Assembly: GCA_933228895.1 (NCBI GenBank)
Contig: OW121855.1
Location: 48,498,698 to 48,562,697 of the forward strand
DNA from: Platycnemis pennipes
Lineage: Eukaryota > Arthropoda > Insecta > Odonata > Platycnemididae
Length of the DNA: 64,000 nt
Direction of reading: 5' to 3'
Below, one piece after another: positions 1 to 12,087 of the stretch; the stretch's first letter is position 1; each line of letters opens with the position of its first letter. The notes under the pieces were generated by a model that was not told where the DNA came from, made no database searches, and was given only the letters and a program-made list of their open reading frames with translations. The position numbers and the translations under genes are program-made.

Positions 1-411
1 TGTATCGGTTTCCAAAACAACCTTTCTCAGAGTTTTACCCCTAAATCTCTACCATATAGATTAAACTAATATCATTTTACTGCCTATCTTCCAAGAGGTA
101 AGATATTTTATGGAGTTATTTCCCATTTTAGCTCCTGACTTAACAACATGCTCCAGTTAAATTACTAGCTTCAATGTACTTTAAGAATAATAGTCCAATG
201 ATTTTCGCAATTAACCACTGCATGAAGAGATCAATCATACCGCATCTTTTACAGTGTTATTCTCCCAACCATTTCTTTGAAATCTTACCAAGGGTTCTAC
301 CAACTTAAACATCCTCTGCCTGATCCTCCCCACCCTCTTTGCACCTAGCCAGGATAGCCATAGTCATTAGTTTCCATTTTAAGTACCCACCTCATATTAA
401 TGGATAGCGTA
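1..411. other. No recognisable feature
   Basis: AT-rich sequence without a convincing open frame, splice-bounded exon, terminal repeat or tRNA-like box. The following LINE 3' UTR fragment begins near position 412. Confidence 0.5.
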
Positions 412-616
412 GGTAGTTGCATTTTGGCGTAAGGACTTTGAGCCAACCCAGCTAACAACTATTTTTGCATGCTTGATTTGCTATGTTTATGTTTTTTTAA
501 TTGTGAAGCTTGGACTAGAATATAATTACTAATCCTTTTTATCCATGTTCGGTGTGAGTTCACCCCCTGCCACACACATTTATGGTGGCTTGCAGGGTAT
601 TATGCTATTGTAGATG
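412..616 (+). mobile_element. CR1/L2-like LINE, 3' UTR fragment
   Basis: This is the 3' untranslated end of a non-LTR retrotransposon whose longer copy lies at 46882-47871. The stretch containing AACCCAGCTAACAACTA and the terminal stem-loop CCCCTGCCACACAC...GGCTTGCAGGG match that copy in the same order and spacing. The copy ends in a TGTAGATG-type tail. No RT coding sequence is attached, so it is a strongly 5'-truncated insertion. The class assignment rests on the longer copy. Confidence 0.75.
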
Positions 617-660
617 TCCTTTATATTCGTTTTTACTACAGTAAAAACGAATATAAAGGA
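617..660. repeat. Perfect 21-bp palindrome, 2-nt loop
   Basis: Arms 617-637 and 640-660 are exact reverse complements, separated only by AC at 638-639. The left arm begins TCCTTTATATTCG. It starts directly at the tail of the preceding LINE fragment. Such a perfect hairpin is unstable over evolutionary time, so it is either recent or maintained. It could be a tiny foldback element, a hairpin-RNA source or a replication-slippage product. Confidence 0.9.
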
Positions 661-2710
661 TTATTTCATTCAAATCATACCCCTCCCATCCAACGTTCTT
701 AATTGACACAGCCTACATTGCTTACCCCTCCATGCATCCTTCATTCGCCTCCTCTGCCTCCTACGAACTTGCCTCAAAAATAGCATTTTCTCTTACATTA
801 TGTCAAATATTCCTCTCGACATTCTCAATACCTAGCTTGCAATTTCTATCTCTCTAAAAAACCTTACTTCAAATGGGTTATAACTACGCTTATATTCCAT
901 TATATATTCCGAGTTTTTCCAATATAAAAGGCTATACTCCCCATTTAAGGCTAAGTTAATATATTCGTCATTCATTTAACTATAGTCTCGATCATTAATT
1001 TACTTTCTTTAGCGCACGCTACGTGAGCTGAGCCTATTCCTTTTAATACCCTTACCGCTGAACCTCACTCATCGCAAACGTTAACTAGATGCATCAATTG
1101 CTTCACTTCATTTTTTTACAAAAAATATTGGTGCTTACAGTTCACCCTTTCTTTCCTATCTCTAAAGAATATCATTGCTTTTTTATCAAACCACGTGGTC
1201 CATTTGTAAACCTTGATCTATTCCCCAACTCTGATTTTCTTGTCTCCCTTCTTTCCACTGGATACATTATCTGCGTATCATACGCTGGTAGAGACTGCAG
1301 AGAGAGTCATCGCGTTCTGACCTTTAGTATTATTTCTTCATCCAGTTTAAGAGGTCATAACAATTCGAACGCCACTGGAATTGTGTCTAACACTCATGCT
1401 CATCTAATCTAAAAGCACTAAGTCGTGTTAGCATTAATTATCTACACGCACTGAAGTCACACAATCATTACGTCGGGCTTACTGCCTAGTACTGAATTAA
1501 GGAGACGAGTTTAGAATGTTTGAAACTATCATCCTATTAAAGCTAACCTATAATATTTACAGTCCATTAACCATAGCGCTGGGAAACAACTCCTTGCGCC
1601 ACTGTAAGAAGAATAAGTGGGTCGTAAAATCTGTTTTCTCATCCAGTGGCTTACGGATTCGGCCTTCATTGATTTCAAATTTGAACTGCGTCAATACTTG
1701 TTACAGCTACGCCTCCTGAAAGCGGTCTTAATTGCTTACGGACATTGTCATAATTTTCCATTGACAGAGTGTCGACCTTAAGAGCCAGAACCCAGCGAGC
1801 TTTGCGAGGATAAAAGCAGACATGACAGCCAACTTCAGTCCCGTGAATGTGTGTGATTACGCAGAGATTCTACGCGTCGCTGAAAGGAATTTTGCCTAAA
1901 AAATGGTGAAAGTTTCAAGTCAAGGTTCTTGCTTGTTGTCTGAAGACCTCTGAAAATAAATAAACAAAGCAGGTGACGTCACCATTAGCCAGTGTAGAAG
2001 GCATGATAGGCATCGAGAATCTCTTCCCCTGACTTGCAAATTTTCGAGGGAGGCAACATTCGGTTTCATAGGGCAAACATACGGAGAAAATAGAATCAAC
2101 GGTCATTAGAAGTTAGTGCAAGAATATGATGAAAGCCACTACATTAGTATGTAATCATTCACACTTTTGCATAGCTTGAAATGCCAGCTTATGGATTTCA
2201 CTGATGAGAGGTCACTGAGCGGCAATGCGAAGGTTTCGTCAGTTATTGTGAAACTACAGTGAACGATTGAGGACTTCGTTAATGATATGTATTTCCGATG
2301 TTAAAAACCACCGGCTACTTGAAACATGTTTCAGATTTTCGAAAAAAATGCAGGATAATTACTAAAGATGAATTATTCGTGGAGTAAAGATATAATGATT
2401 CCTAAGCATGCAAACAATGTATTAATTCCAGAAATGAAACTTTCAAACCAATCTTCAACGAACTATGCCAACAGTTTCATAGAGGGTTGCAGTACACGCT
2501 GCACTGAGGGTAGCTTCGTGAAGTTCAAGCCGTATAACGCACATCAAAAGTAATGCACAAACATGTGGAAATGTGCCGTAAACTCCAAACGTATGTTTAC
2601 TCCCTATATTCAACGACTGTATTTTTTTACTGACTGATTGGTAAGCACTGAGTCCAATCTTGTGATAGCCTACTGTAGAGCGATGAAGTTTACCAGTCAG
2701 GACTGAAAGT
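661..2710. other. No recognisable gene; unique-looking AT-rich DNA
   Basis: Several short open frames occur (for example 1089-1412), but none shows a recognisable family, biased composition or paired splice sites. No terminal inverted repeat or LINE tail is visible. Confidence 0.5.
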
Positions 2711-2786
2711 CTGGCAACACAGTAAGTACAACCTTCGGCTGCCAACTTGAGGTGCCGGGTTCAAATCGAGGAGAGACCGATGGGTG
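2711..2786 (+). mobile_element. tRNA-like SINE head, target of the hAT insertion
   Basis: A box-A-like segment (TGGCAACACAG) is followed about 40 bp later by a box-B match (GGGTTCAAATC), as in the tRNA-derived head of SINEs. The hAT transposon is inserted just downstream, and the flanking sequence resumes at 6825. The head is degenerate and no separate functional tRNA is indicated. Confidence 0.45.
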
Positions 2787-3106
2787 CGTCCAGCCAGTGG
2801 CGGATCTATGGGGGGGGCTAAGGGGGCTATAGCCCCCCCCATTGGGTCGAAACATACACTAGATAAAATCGAAATTTTTGGAGGTTACCACTTTGTACAA
2901 AAGTATTTTGTTATATTTTATAAGTATTTAGTTGTTATATTTAGTTACAATGGAAAAAGCTCTACGTTTCAAAAGTCTATGGAAACTGCTCCTAGAATTT
3001 CAACCAAACATGTTGGTCTAATTATCGATAGAAAAAAAGCAAACATAGTTGAGCAAAATGGAAAATGATTGAAACCCATAATAAAAAGAATACTATTTTG
3101 TGCCCA

Positions 3107-5021
3107 GAACAACCTCCCCATGAGGGGCCATCAAGATGATGGTAATTTGAGCAGTGAAGAAGACCAAGAAATGGCTCTTCAAGGAAAACAGAGGGTTTTC
3201 AAAGTCTCTTGTCATTTAGAATAGATACAGGCGACGAAGACTTAAAATGGCATCTTTCGACATGCAGACGCAATAACACACTTATTAGCAAAACCATCCA
3301 AAATGATGTGATAGAATGCATTAGTGATTTTTTTACGTTAGAAAATTGTTGAAGTTGTAAAAAAAGCCAAATATTTATTCATAATATGTGACGAGACTAC
3401 CGATTTTATTAGGAAGGAGCAACTTACATTCTGTGTACGATACATTGATATGAACAAATCCATAGTAAAGGAGGAATTTATTGGCTTCATTGAGCTCAAA
3501 TCAACAACGAGCTTGGTTATAAAATCAACGATAGACGAAGAGATGTCAAAACTTGGCTTGTCATATGATTACCTGTGCGGTAAAAGGTACGACGGAGGAT
3601 CAAATATGGCGGGACATTTACACGGCGTGCAAGCCCTAATATCGCAGCAACAGCTACTCACAATTAACACTCCTTGCTTCAGTCACTCCTTGAACTTGTG
3701 CATCACAAAATGTTGCGAAATCCCAGCAATAAGAAATGTTATGGGAACGGTTGGAAAGGTTTCTGTCTTCCTATCGGCCTCCACTCATCGAGTAAATGCT
3801 GTTATCGATGTTCTCAAAAAGGTGAATTTCTCCGAATCAAAGAAACAGAGACTGAAGGCACTTTACTCTACACGATGGGTCAAGAGTCATGACAGCATCA
3901 CCTTTAAAGAGTTAATTGTTCCTGTTGTCACAGTGCTGGAAGATTTGATTAACAACAAAACGCCAGAAGTGTCGTCTGAAGCGTACATGTTATCCTGCGC
4001 CATAAAAAAAGGGATTGTGTTGTTGGCCTTGAAGTTGCAGCCTACTGCCTTGGTTTAACTTTAAGGCTAAGTCAACGGTTGCAAAGCCCCAAGCAGGATA
4101 TCTTGTTTGCTTTAGTTAACGTAACTGACATTTTGGAGAACTTGACAAATATTCGGCCCGAAGCCGAACTTGAGTTCAAAAGTCTGTACGAAAACTCCCT
4201 TCAAGTTGCAGATGACCAGGGGTTTGAAATATCAACACCGAGAACATGCATACGTCAAAGAAACAGAAGCAACGCGCCCGCAGAAAATCCTGAAGAATAA
4301 TTCAGGAGATCAGTCTTCCTGCCTCTTTTGTTTCAGAGATAGATGCAAGATTCAGCATAGGTTTCTGTGGAGTCCTTCCTCTTGAAGGCCTCATCCCCTC
4401 CAACCTATCAAGATTCACGGACAAGGAAATTCTAGCTGCTGCTGAAAAACATCAAACCTATACTGAAGAGATTAGAAGTACCACCTTGATGGTGGGAGAA
4501 ATCAAGATGTGGAGAAACAAATGGAGAACATATGCAATCCACCTGAAACAGTATTTGATACAATCAAATAATTGGACATTTCTTTTTTCCCAATGATCAG
4601 TATTCTCCTTCAAGTTTTGGGAAAGATCCCTGTTACAACTGCAACAGCGGAACGTTCATTTTCAACGCTAAGAAAATAATTATAATCATGTATTATAACG
4701 TTTCTAAATCAGTCATGTTGTCAAACACTTTTTTGTTTGTTGTTTCAAAGATCTTTTCTGTTGTACTACTTTTTAATAATGTATGTAAAATATTTTTGCA
4801 CTTTTTCTAATTACATATTTATAACATGTAAAATGGGTTTTATGTTTGGTTTTAGGTTGAAGACTTATTTGATAAGTACTATGGGAGATATACGGTTAAA
4901 TGGACTGGCACTCGCAAACGTGTCAAAAGAAAGGGAGATACCGGTAGACGAAATAATCAGTATATTTAGCAAGGCTAAGAATAGACAGATGAGTGTAGAG
5001 AACTGGAAAAATGATTCATAA
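3107..5021 (+). pseudogene. hAT transposase pseudogene (DUF4371 / ZMYM1-like), copy 1
   Basis: The transposase would cut and rejoin the hAT element. The longest open piece, 3450-4058 (202 aa), has the RNase H-like core: YDGGSNMAG around the second catalytic Asp, CFSHSLNL (the C..H block) and STRW. The upstream DETTD motif near 3390 supplies the first catalytic Asp. The C-terminal dimerisation block TATAERSFSTLR lies at about 4640-4674. Its last exon (4856-5021, ending SVENWKNDS) is separated by an intron whose acceptor TTTTAG is intact, but whose donor has become ATAATT at 4676. Stops and frameshifts occur near 3350, 4020-4080 and elsewhere. The N-terminal TTF/BED-type zinc finger usual in the family is not found, so this copy is dead and lacks its DNA-binding module. 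Confidence 0.9.
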
Positions 5022-5367
5022 CGCAGCTTCCACAACAACTAGGCGAAGAATGTCATTATTGCTTTTTAAATTAAACCGCTGTATTCAATCGGAAGTAATT
5101 TTTTTTACCATTTTATAGAACCCATTATAAATTCCCCCTTTTATTGTTAAGTATCTCTAGTTCAAAGATCAACAAGCAGTCAAATTTAAATTAATTATAA
5201 TTACATTTTGAATGTTTTTTCCTATTTTAACTTCCTGACAGTTGTTTAACGTAAAAACTTAGTAATAAAAACAAATGAACTTATCTAATCATAAAATTGA
5301 CTTATCTATATTTGCGTTCCTTATCATTAAGTCATACCTTACAAACTAGATAAAGCATCATCATAAG

Positions 5368-6554
5368 GTAGGTAGGTAGGTAGATTTAAGTTTGTATGGG
5401 TGCGTCGACGACTAAGGTCATTTGCACCACGCAGTCGATATAGTGTACTAAAATAAAAATTGGATACGTCGGCAATAGAAATAAATAGGAAAAATATGAA
5501 ACACTATATTAAATCTTATTTAGAAGTTCAGTTACTTTTAAAAACGATATAATTCCGCTTAGACGATCATGATCGTCTCCTAGAACTTGTTCTAGGTCTC
5601 CCCTAATACCCAGCTTTTCGCGCACAGTCCGGAATTTGTCACACTCAGTCAGGAGGTGTCGGACACTGAGAGGAGAGTCGCAGTCATCACAACGAGGCGT
5701 TATTTTCTCTTCTGTAAAGAGGAAGGAGTGGGTCAAGGCGCAATGCCCAATTCTCAACCTTGTGATGACGACTTCCTCTCTGCGACTGTTCCTGACGGAA
5801 GTGGGCCACACTGACGTTACCGGCTTTACGCTGCGTAGTTTGTTATTACGCACGTCCCTCCAAGATGTACTCCACTGATCTAGCACTTCTTTACGAAGAG
5901 TAGCCTTTAGGTCCTGGCAAGGGACCAGCGTCGTCGTCTGTTCAGGGATCTTTAGAGCCCTCTTCGCAGCTGCATCGGCCGTCTCATTACCGGCAATTCC
6001 CACATGTCCAGGGACCCAGAGGAAGGTTATGGTAATTCCTCTTCTATTAAGGCATAGGAGGCTGTAGTGTATGCTCTGGACAATGGGGTGATTGGAGGAG
6101 AAGGCGGAAATGGATTGAAGAGCACTCGTAGAGTCCGTACAAATAGTGAACGCCTTAGCACTCTTCCCGATACCATCAAGGGCCATCTTAATGGCCAGCA
6201 GCTCGGCTGTGAATATGCTACACAGTGGGCTGAGTCTGGCCTCGATGACGCCGTGGTAAGAGGAGGTAACCGCGCATGAGCAGGCTGCGTCCGATTTAGA
6301 ACCATCGGTGAATACGGGGATGAAGTCGGGGTGGCGACAGAGAAATTCATTGAAAAGACGCTGGTACTCTAGATCAGTGGTGTGGGCTTTCGGGCGGCTA
6401 CTGAGACCCATGTGGATTTCAGGGGGTGGAATTATCCACGGTGGGTAACTAGAGTACCCAACCGGATACAAATCTGGGAGCCTTAACCTGGTTCCTTGAA
6501 TAAATAAATTAAAGCGAACACCAAGCGGCTTGGTGGCCCTTGTCCGTCTGTCCG
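5368..6554 (-). mobile_element. 5'-truncated non-LTR retrotransposon nested in hAT copy 1
   Basis: A 13-bp target-site duplication GCATCATCATAAG flanks the insert (5355-5367 and 6555-6567). The homologous site in hAT copy 2 (near 40710) is empty, with GCAATATCATAAG. The element's 3' tail is a tetranucleotide run, read on the plus strand as GTAGGTAGGTAGGTAG at 5368-5383. Only the 3' part of ORF2, with RNase H, survives. RNase H with a downstream CCHC-like motif points to the R1/I/Jockey-type group. The frame is still open, so the insertion is probably young. Confidence 0.93.
5509..6554 (-). CDS. LINE ORF2 C-terminus: RNase H domain plus zinc-knuckle
   Basis: About 348 codons are open up to the stop at 5509. 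Three extra N-terminal Met codons come from the target-site duplication, so the ATG is not native. The RNase H domain (residues ~83-205) has all four acidic residues: D87 in FTDGS, E121 in TAELLAI, D144 in CTDSTSAL and D197 in NETADAAAK. The WVPGHVGIAGNE motif is also complete. A C-x2-C-x7-H-x4-C cluster (C292, C295, H303, C308) follows. RNase H removes RNA from the RNA:DNA hybrid during target-primed reverse transcription. The RT and endonuclease domains are lost by 5' truncation, so the piece cannot move by itself. Confidence 0.9.
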
Positions 6555-7035
6555 GCATCATCATAAGTTTTTATTATTAATATTACCGGTATTTCAATAT
6601 AGGCCCATAATGACCACCATAAACCTTTTACTAATAAAACGACCTAGTGCATGTGCATAGTAGTGTCTTTTTTTATCAAAGAAATAGCCTAAAAACGCCG
6701 TTTTTGAATCTTGAAACTCCCAAATTTCCAGAATCCGCGAACTCCCCTTCGGCCGGGGGGAATTACCCAGACCCCCGGTTAGCCCCCCCCTTGGTCAAAA
6801 CCTAGATCCGCCACTGCGTCCAGCTACAACAAAGTGGCGTAATTATCAAGTCACTGGATATTCCTCGGAATCCGCAGGTGACACAGGGTGAGGAATTAGC
6901 CACCTAACCTGATAAGCGGATTCCAAACGCCGTTAGGTTTAGAGCTATGCCACATTTGCGGTTTAAAATATGTTCCGCAATTAAAGAATCTCAGACCGGA
7001 AGAAGAGGCGTGAGGACAGGGCTAGAAGGAAAAGG

Positions 7036-7700
7036 AGGAATTTCGGAGAGGAACCCGGCGTCAGCATCAATATGCTATTGATGAAACGTTCCAAGTGGTC
7101 CACTCAGGGTTGCAATCTCTCCTCCAAAATCTCCCGGAAATACCCGTCCTTTGACACGCCTCTCCCGGCGGGAAGCATAAATCTCCCGGAATTTAAGAAA
7201 CTTCTGATCCTTCAAATTTCCTTTCGTTTCTTTGAAAATAGTTTCATGAGTCTTGGGTCTACGTAAGTATTACTGATTTCATTAAGCTTTTTGGGGTTAT
7301 AAACCATTCATATCTCCAAACTTATCCTCCTCTTTGGATGTACTAACACGTGATTTCCACACAATTTTGTGAAAGACCAATCATGGAATTATTTGACGTT
7401 AGATCTGCGTCGTTAGATGAAACTTATTCCCCTGGAATCTCCCGAAATGTTCACCAACAAAATATAAAATTTCCTGGAATGGACCGCTTTCATGGTAGTT
7501 ACCCTAAGTCCACAGCATTCCATGTATATGAATCGAGGCAATAAAATTAGAGTGCTCTCCATAAGGGATGCAAGTGAGGATTCGAATGAAATAGAAACTG
7601 GATTCTAAATTGGGCCCAATTGGGAGCCAGTACCCTTGTCATAATCCCTCTCTCATGGGCTTCCTTAGGTTTTAGTATTTTGGTGAGCCTAACTAACGAT
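7036..7700 (-). mobile_element. SINE (family A), broken relic with an insert
   Basis: Positions 7036-7095 read GGAGAGGAACCCGGCGTCAG and onward, matching the minus-strand 3' half of the SINE family seen at 36179-36485 and 18233-18597. A second matching segment (AGTGCTCTCC) resumes at about 7550. The roughly 450 bp between them contains three copies of a TCTCCCGGAA-like motif and is not part of other family copies. The boundaries are approximate. Confidence 0.4.
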
Positions 7701-8124
7701 GCCGGCCATTGGGTTGAACGTTGAGTGGTGGGTTCGTCACAGCCAGCGTCGTAGCCTTTCAAGCAGCAGCCTCCAGATGAATGGAGTCTGTCACTCTTAG
7801 AGAACTGCGGCCAATGCCTGGCGAAACCTACAACCTAAGGAGTTCAAATATCTAAATACGTTCAGTGGCATACAACGTAGCAGTGAAAATGAGACTTAAG
7901 GGTTAAGATTAAGGTAGGCATTTTTCATTGAACAGAGGAAGGGAAAAGTGAAACACTGCGATGGCACTAATCTACCCATATCGGAAAGTAACAAGGGGTT
8001 CGTGGTTTAGCGTCAATTCCGAAGGAAGAATTACAGCATTCGAAGTTCTCCTATCACAGCACTCAGTTAGGGATCAGAATGTCGCTAAAAATCTCTATTT
8101 CTGGTAACCTACCAATCCCTACTA
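7701..8124. other. No recognisable feature
   Basis: No open frame of note, tail, tRNA box or terminal repeat seen. A minor GC rise near 7680-7830 is unassigned. Confidence 0.45.
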
Positions 8125-8172
8125 CACACCCTTGCGGCGGCTTGTAGGGTAAAATGTAGATGTACTACTGTA
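8125..8172 (+). mobile_element. CR1/L2-like LINE 3' terminus (short relic)
   Basis: CACCCTTGCGGCGGCTTGTA followed by GGGTAAAATGTAGATGTA resembles the terminal stem-loop and tail of the CR1/L2-like family (compare 47818-47871). Only about 48 bp is recognisable. Confidence 0.5.
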
Positions 8173-8559
8173 GGGCTCACACCCGCAATACATGGTTGGG
8201 AAGCCACTATTCTGTCCACCACACTAAATCGCAATCACTATCCAGAAAGGACAGCATAAAAATAAAGTTCAATGCTCCAATCAAAAATCGGTATCAAATG
8301 AGTTATGAAACATAACAGCTCTAAGAGAACCATTTTGCTTCGTAAATTAATCAGAACGCAAAGTGATAGGTTAGTGCTTAACAGTCATGAACCCAGTATG
8401 ACGAAATGTTCAAACATCGCATATTTCTAGGTTGCGTCGTTACAGTTTTGGTAAATCAAATTTCTCGCATGCCTAAATCGATATTTTCCGACGCTCTGAC
8501 GACCAAATATCATTTTAAGCACTCGGAATTTCCTATTCCTTATTAGGTAATACCCCTCT

Positions 8560-9260
8560 TGTGTTTGATAAACTTGGGGGGATCCGAATCTTTCTTTAAC
8601 CTCGAGTCTTCAATCTTGGACTTTCCATCTCTTGCGTGGACATCCCAGACATCTTCTGCCTCTATGTTTCCATTTTTACACTATTTTTTCTTCAATCATG
8701 CGAGTATCTACAGTTTTTCTCTATATCCTCGCACGGCGTCGTTGATGCTTAGTACGACGAGTTTTTGTCTATTCTCCGCATTTTTCCCCGCCCGTTCGTG
8801 TAAAACCAAGAGCTCATCTAAATCAATTTACTTCAGATATTTGTCATCTTTATTTATTTGATTCCATAATATTCCAGCTTTTTTTCCTATATTTCGCAAG
8901 GGACTGCCATCGTTTAATGTAATGCAATTGATGTGTCTTTTCTAGTCATGTTTCGTTTTTTTCTTCAAATTCATTTCATTAAAACTTTTACGCAATTTAA
9001 TCCGGTAAATTTCTTCCGTAGGTCTGTTTCATGGGAGTGTGTTATCATTGATCCGAGATAGTTAAAAGATATTATTTCTGCTATGTCGTTTAAAGTTTTA
9101 TCCACTCTGACTGGTTCATTTTTTATAACCGCTACTTCGGTATTTTTAGTTGATATTTAAAGATTGTATCCTTGAACTGTTTTAAGATGTCCTCAAGCAG
9201 CTTTCTTGGGTGCTTTTATGTCGCTGGCAAATATAATTTGGTACTTGGCTATCCTAAGCA
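8560..9260 (-). pseudogene. Decayed reverse-transcriptase relic and unrecognised coding-like stretch
   Basis: Read on the minus strand, 9180-9000 contains a broken frame with EVAVIKNEPVRVD, then FNYLGSMIT and THSHETDLRKK. This is the order seen after the RT palm in RTE-type and similar LINEs (FxYLGS...). Stops and frameshifts are frequent. Further on (8845-8731, minus) is a second stretch, open for 37 codons between stops, with HERAGKNAENRQK and SINDAVRGYREKL. It continues with EDVWDVHARDGKSKIEDSRL. That second part looks protein-derived but I do not recognise its family, so it may belong to a different element. Confidence 0.5.
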
Positions 9261-9364
9261 CGATGACCCGATCGCGTATATTATATTCAGATCCAAATTC
9301 CGGGCCCCTGGAATAGTGATAGGCAACAACTCCACGTCCTCGTGAAGGGAAAACGGTTTAATTC

Positions 9365-10140
9365 ACTCATTTGCTTCTTCCAACGAGAGGGAAAAATTGG
9401 CCCGGCGAAGAGAAGAGGTGGATTGGGTCAGTCGTGCGAACGATGAGACGTGCCCGCGCGGCTCGACCGTTACCCTACTCTCCGTGCCGCGCCCCGCACC
9501 GGGAAAAGCAGGGGAGGGAGAAGGAATATCGCTGAGGCCTTTGCACGACTCTAATTGGCGGTCTCCGACGAGGAGAGATGGGTGGGGGAGGGAGAGAGCT
9601 GGAGCCAGTTCAACCGACTCCCAGAGGCGTGGGATTCTCGCCAGGGAGGGAGGGGCGGACTGGGATTGGTGAGGGGTCACAACCGCGAGAGGGAGCGGGA
9701 GATGAACGTGTGAGGGGTCAAGGTGATCTGGAGAGTTACACAGGAAGAGGGTAGGTGGGATGGGGACGGTCTGGGATGAATACTTTGGGAAGGAGTTGGG
9801 AGAGAGGATGGGGAAGGGGTGTCCTTGGCAGAATGGGCAGAGGGGGGGGGCGGGAGACGTGTTGGGGAGGGGGGGGTGAGATGGGGTTGGAGGCACCTTT
9901 GGGGATTTTGTCCCTCCACGGCGCCCGTCTTCATCCCTGGACTAACACCCGCGGATCCGCGGGCATTGATGTTAAAGGTGACGGGAGGGTAATGGGAATT
10001 TGAGGAGACGATGGGGTAAGTGAGTCACCGTTCGGCTCGCATCCGCGTCTCCCGCCGCTACGGGTAAACGGCGGTGGCTTTATTATTTCCGCGGCCTTCT
10101 CGCCAGCAACCCGACTGTCCGCGTCCTAGTACTCTCTCTT
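9365..10140 (+). promoter_or_regulatory. GC- and CpG-rich island, possible first exon
   Basis: A sharp shift from AT-rich DNA to sequence rich in CpG (for example CGTGCCCGCGCGGCTCGACC at about 9450) and purine runs on the plus strand. It ends with an excellent splice-donor sequence, GGG|GTAAGTGAG, with the intron GT at 10016. The long frames on both strands are low-complexity Pro/Ser/Arg shadows of the composition. A CpG-rich promoter with a non-coding first exon on the plus strand is possible. Strand and function are inferred. Confidence 0.35.
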
Positions 10141-12087
10141 TCTAGTAGCCACCCGTGCGGCAAACCGGGAAGGGAATTGGGAAGCCACTGGTGAACGGTG
10201 AACGGTGATACGCGCGCATCCGAGTGAAAAATGCAAAATTTTCGGGTTGATCAATAAATATTAGATGTTAAGAGAATATTTAAAGATGGCCATTTTAATT
10301 GGTTGCTAAACATGATTGGCATTGATGGAAATAAAACGTGAAGTGAAGTCTCCTGATTTCATCAAATAAACAATAAAATAATAATTAGTATATCCTTCAT
10401 TATTCAATAATAATTCTTTAAAATTGACTCCAGGCTCAGCAGTCTTTCAAAGGTTTCAAGTTTATCAAAACACCCATTTTATAACATTTATTACAAAACT
10501 GAGATTTAAAATGCAAGCGTATATTCGGCTAATGAAGATGAGCTAACAATTCACATCAAGCCTACTCTTTGTCGTCTATATTTAATGAAAGAACTAATAA
10601 TAAGGTAGAGATAGCAACAATTATCTAGCGTTATATATTGTAAAATTGTTCCCATTACAATTTGAAGCAATAATAACAATTAAATCAGTATTAGTAATAG
10701 AATAATTATTCATAAATATTTGAGAGAAATTATTGCATGTTTTAACACTGTCATTGCAATAATCAAGTATGCAAAAATTTTCACAATTTCGTAGAAAACT
10801 TTTCCGAGATATTTCCAAAATGGAAATAAGTACATAAAATTGTATTTTGTTTAAGTCTCGCCCGTTTCAGAGCTGGCGCATCGTGTCTGCCCGTTCCAGA
10901 GCTGGATAAAGGATTCGAAGATATTGAAATAATAACGCGTGCTTCCCAGTGAACTCTCGGTTTTACCACTGGGTCATTTTGTCCATATTGACTCGACTCA
11001 GAGAAAGTGAGTGCACACAACCGTCTTTTATTTTCCTCCATTCAAATATATTAACTGCGTATCCGTCATGCATTCCCCGCCTCTGTAGTGTAAACCTTAC
11101 CCACTCTCCTCTTTTACCGTAGAATAAAAGTAAGGAATAATGACTCGCTGAAGTTTCGTGAATTTTTCTCTAACGCCTTTCAGTATTACACTATTTTTGT
11201 CGTGGTGATAAGAATTTTGTCCAACAAAGGATTCCACTCTACATACAGCTCACTCTTCATTATAAGTACATCTCAAAGTTTATTACTATTTATATTTTAC
11301 CAGGAGGCCTATCCCAGCCTGTCCACCTATAGCGGCCCAAACCCAAATCCCTTTGATTCCCTCGCTCCGAAATTAATTTACTAATGTTATGTGTGAAGAT
11401 CTCTCGGGTTTCACACATATAATTCGCCGGGAAAACACCAGATCTTACATTAATTTACCAATTTTTAGCTATGCCTGGCAGTGTGTTGGCACTTTTTTCC
11501 CATTCATTTATTAAAAATCTATCTTCTCCATGCATTCTTATGAGATGCAACTATAACAATATGCTTGATCATCAACGTGTAGGTTTTTCTACACCTGCAA
11601 AACCTGTAGGTATTTCTACAACTGAGCAATCAGTATATTTTATTATAGCTTCCGAGATTTGGAACAGAGAAATAAGTTAAATGAACTGCATTAAATTTTT
11701 ATGGCATTTTTTCATGTGGTTTATGGCTGGTTTTATTTCTGGTATTTGTTAGTGAATAAAGATTAATGTAACTTATTATACAAGGAAATAAAAGCGCATG
11801 CTGAAAACCGATTTTACCGTGCAATCTAATGAGAAAATGCAAAAGTACGAAAAGCCAAACCATTGACTACCTCGTGAATAAAAAGTAGCTAAGTAGTAAA
11901 AAGTAAAATATATTCCGTGGGTTGACTACACCTAATTATTGGTCAAGGTTTTTGTTCCTGCAACTCATGGTTCGCAAAATAATCCAGTGTTGCATAAAAA
12001 CATTGCACCAAAACGTGACGGTTTTTGACTCATATTTTTATATAATAGGATAAGTTCATTTTTTTATAATTAATTCTGGTTATATGT
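10141..12087. other. No recognisable gene
   Basis: AT-rich. Around 10860-10910 a 17-bp segment (GCCCGTTTCAGAGCTGG) is repeated with one change about 30 bp later. At 11395-11450 a short stretch with CGCCGGGAAAACACCAGATC resembles the flank of the inverted repeat at 51.9 kb. Neither is assignable. Confidence 0.45.

Larger units (their letters stand above)
2795..6816 (+). mobile_element. hAT transposon, copy 1 (complete ends, with nested LINE)
   Basis: The element begins CAGTGGCGGATCTA and ends TAGATCCGCCACTG, a 14-bp perfect terminal inverted repeat. It is flanked by an exact 8-bp target-site duplication CGTCCAGC (2787-2794 and 6817-6824). The 8-bp TSD and CAG...CTG ends are hAT hallmarks. Near the left end is the self-complementary run GGGGGGCTATAGCCCCCC. 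The interior carries a broken transposase of the DUF4371/zinc-finger MYM type and a LINE inserted at 5368-6554. Without the LINE and its duplicated target, the element is about 2.8 kb, matching copy 2 at 38191-40972. Confidence 0.95.

Noticed and set aside
9363..9896. Long minus-strand frame rich in Pro/Ser
   Set aside because: Low-complexity translation of a GC-rich, purine/pyrimidine-biased block; frames on both strands are similarly long.
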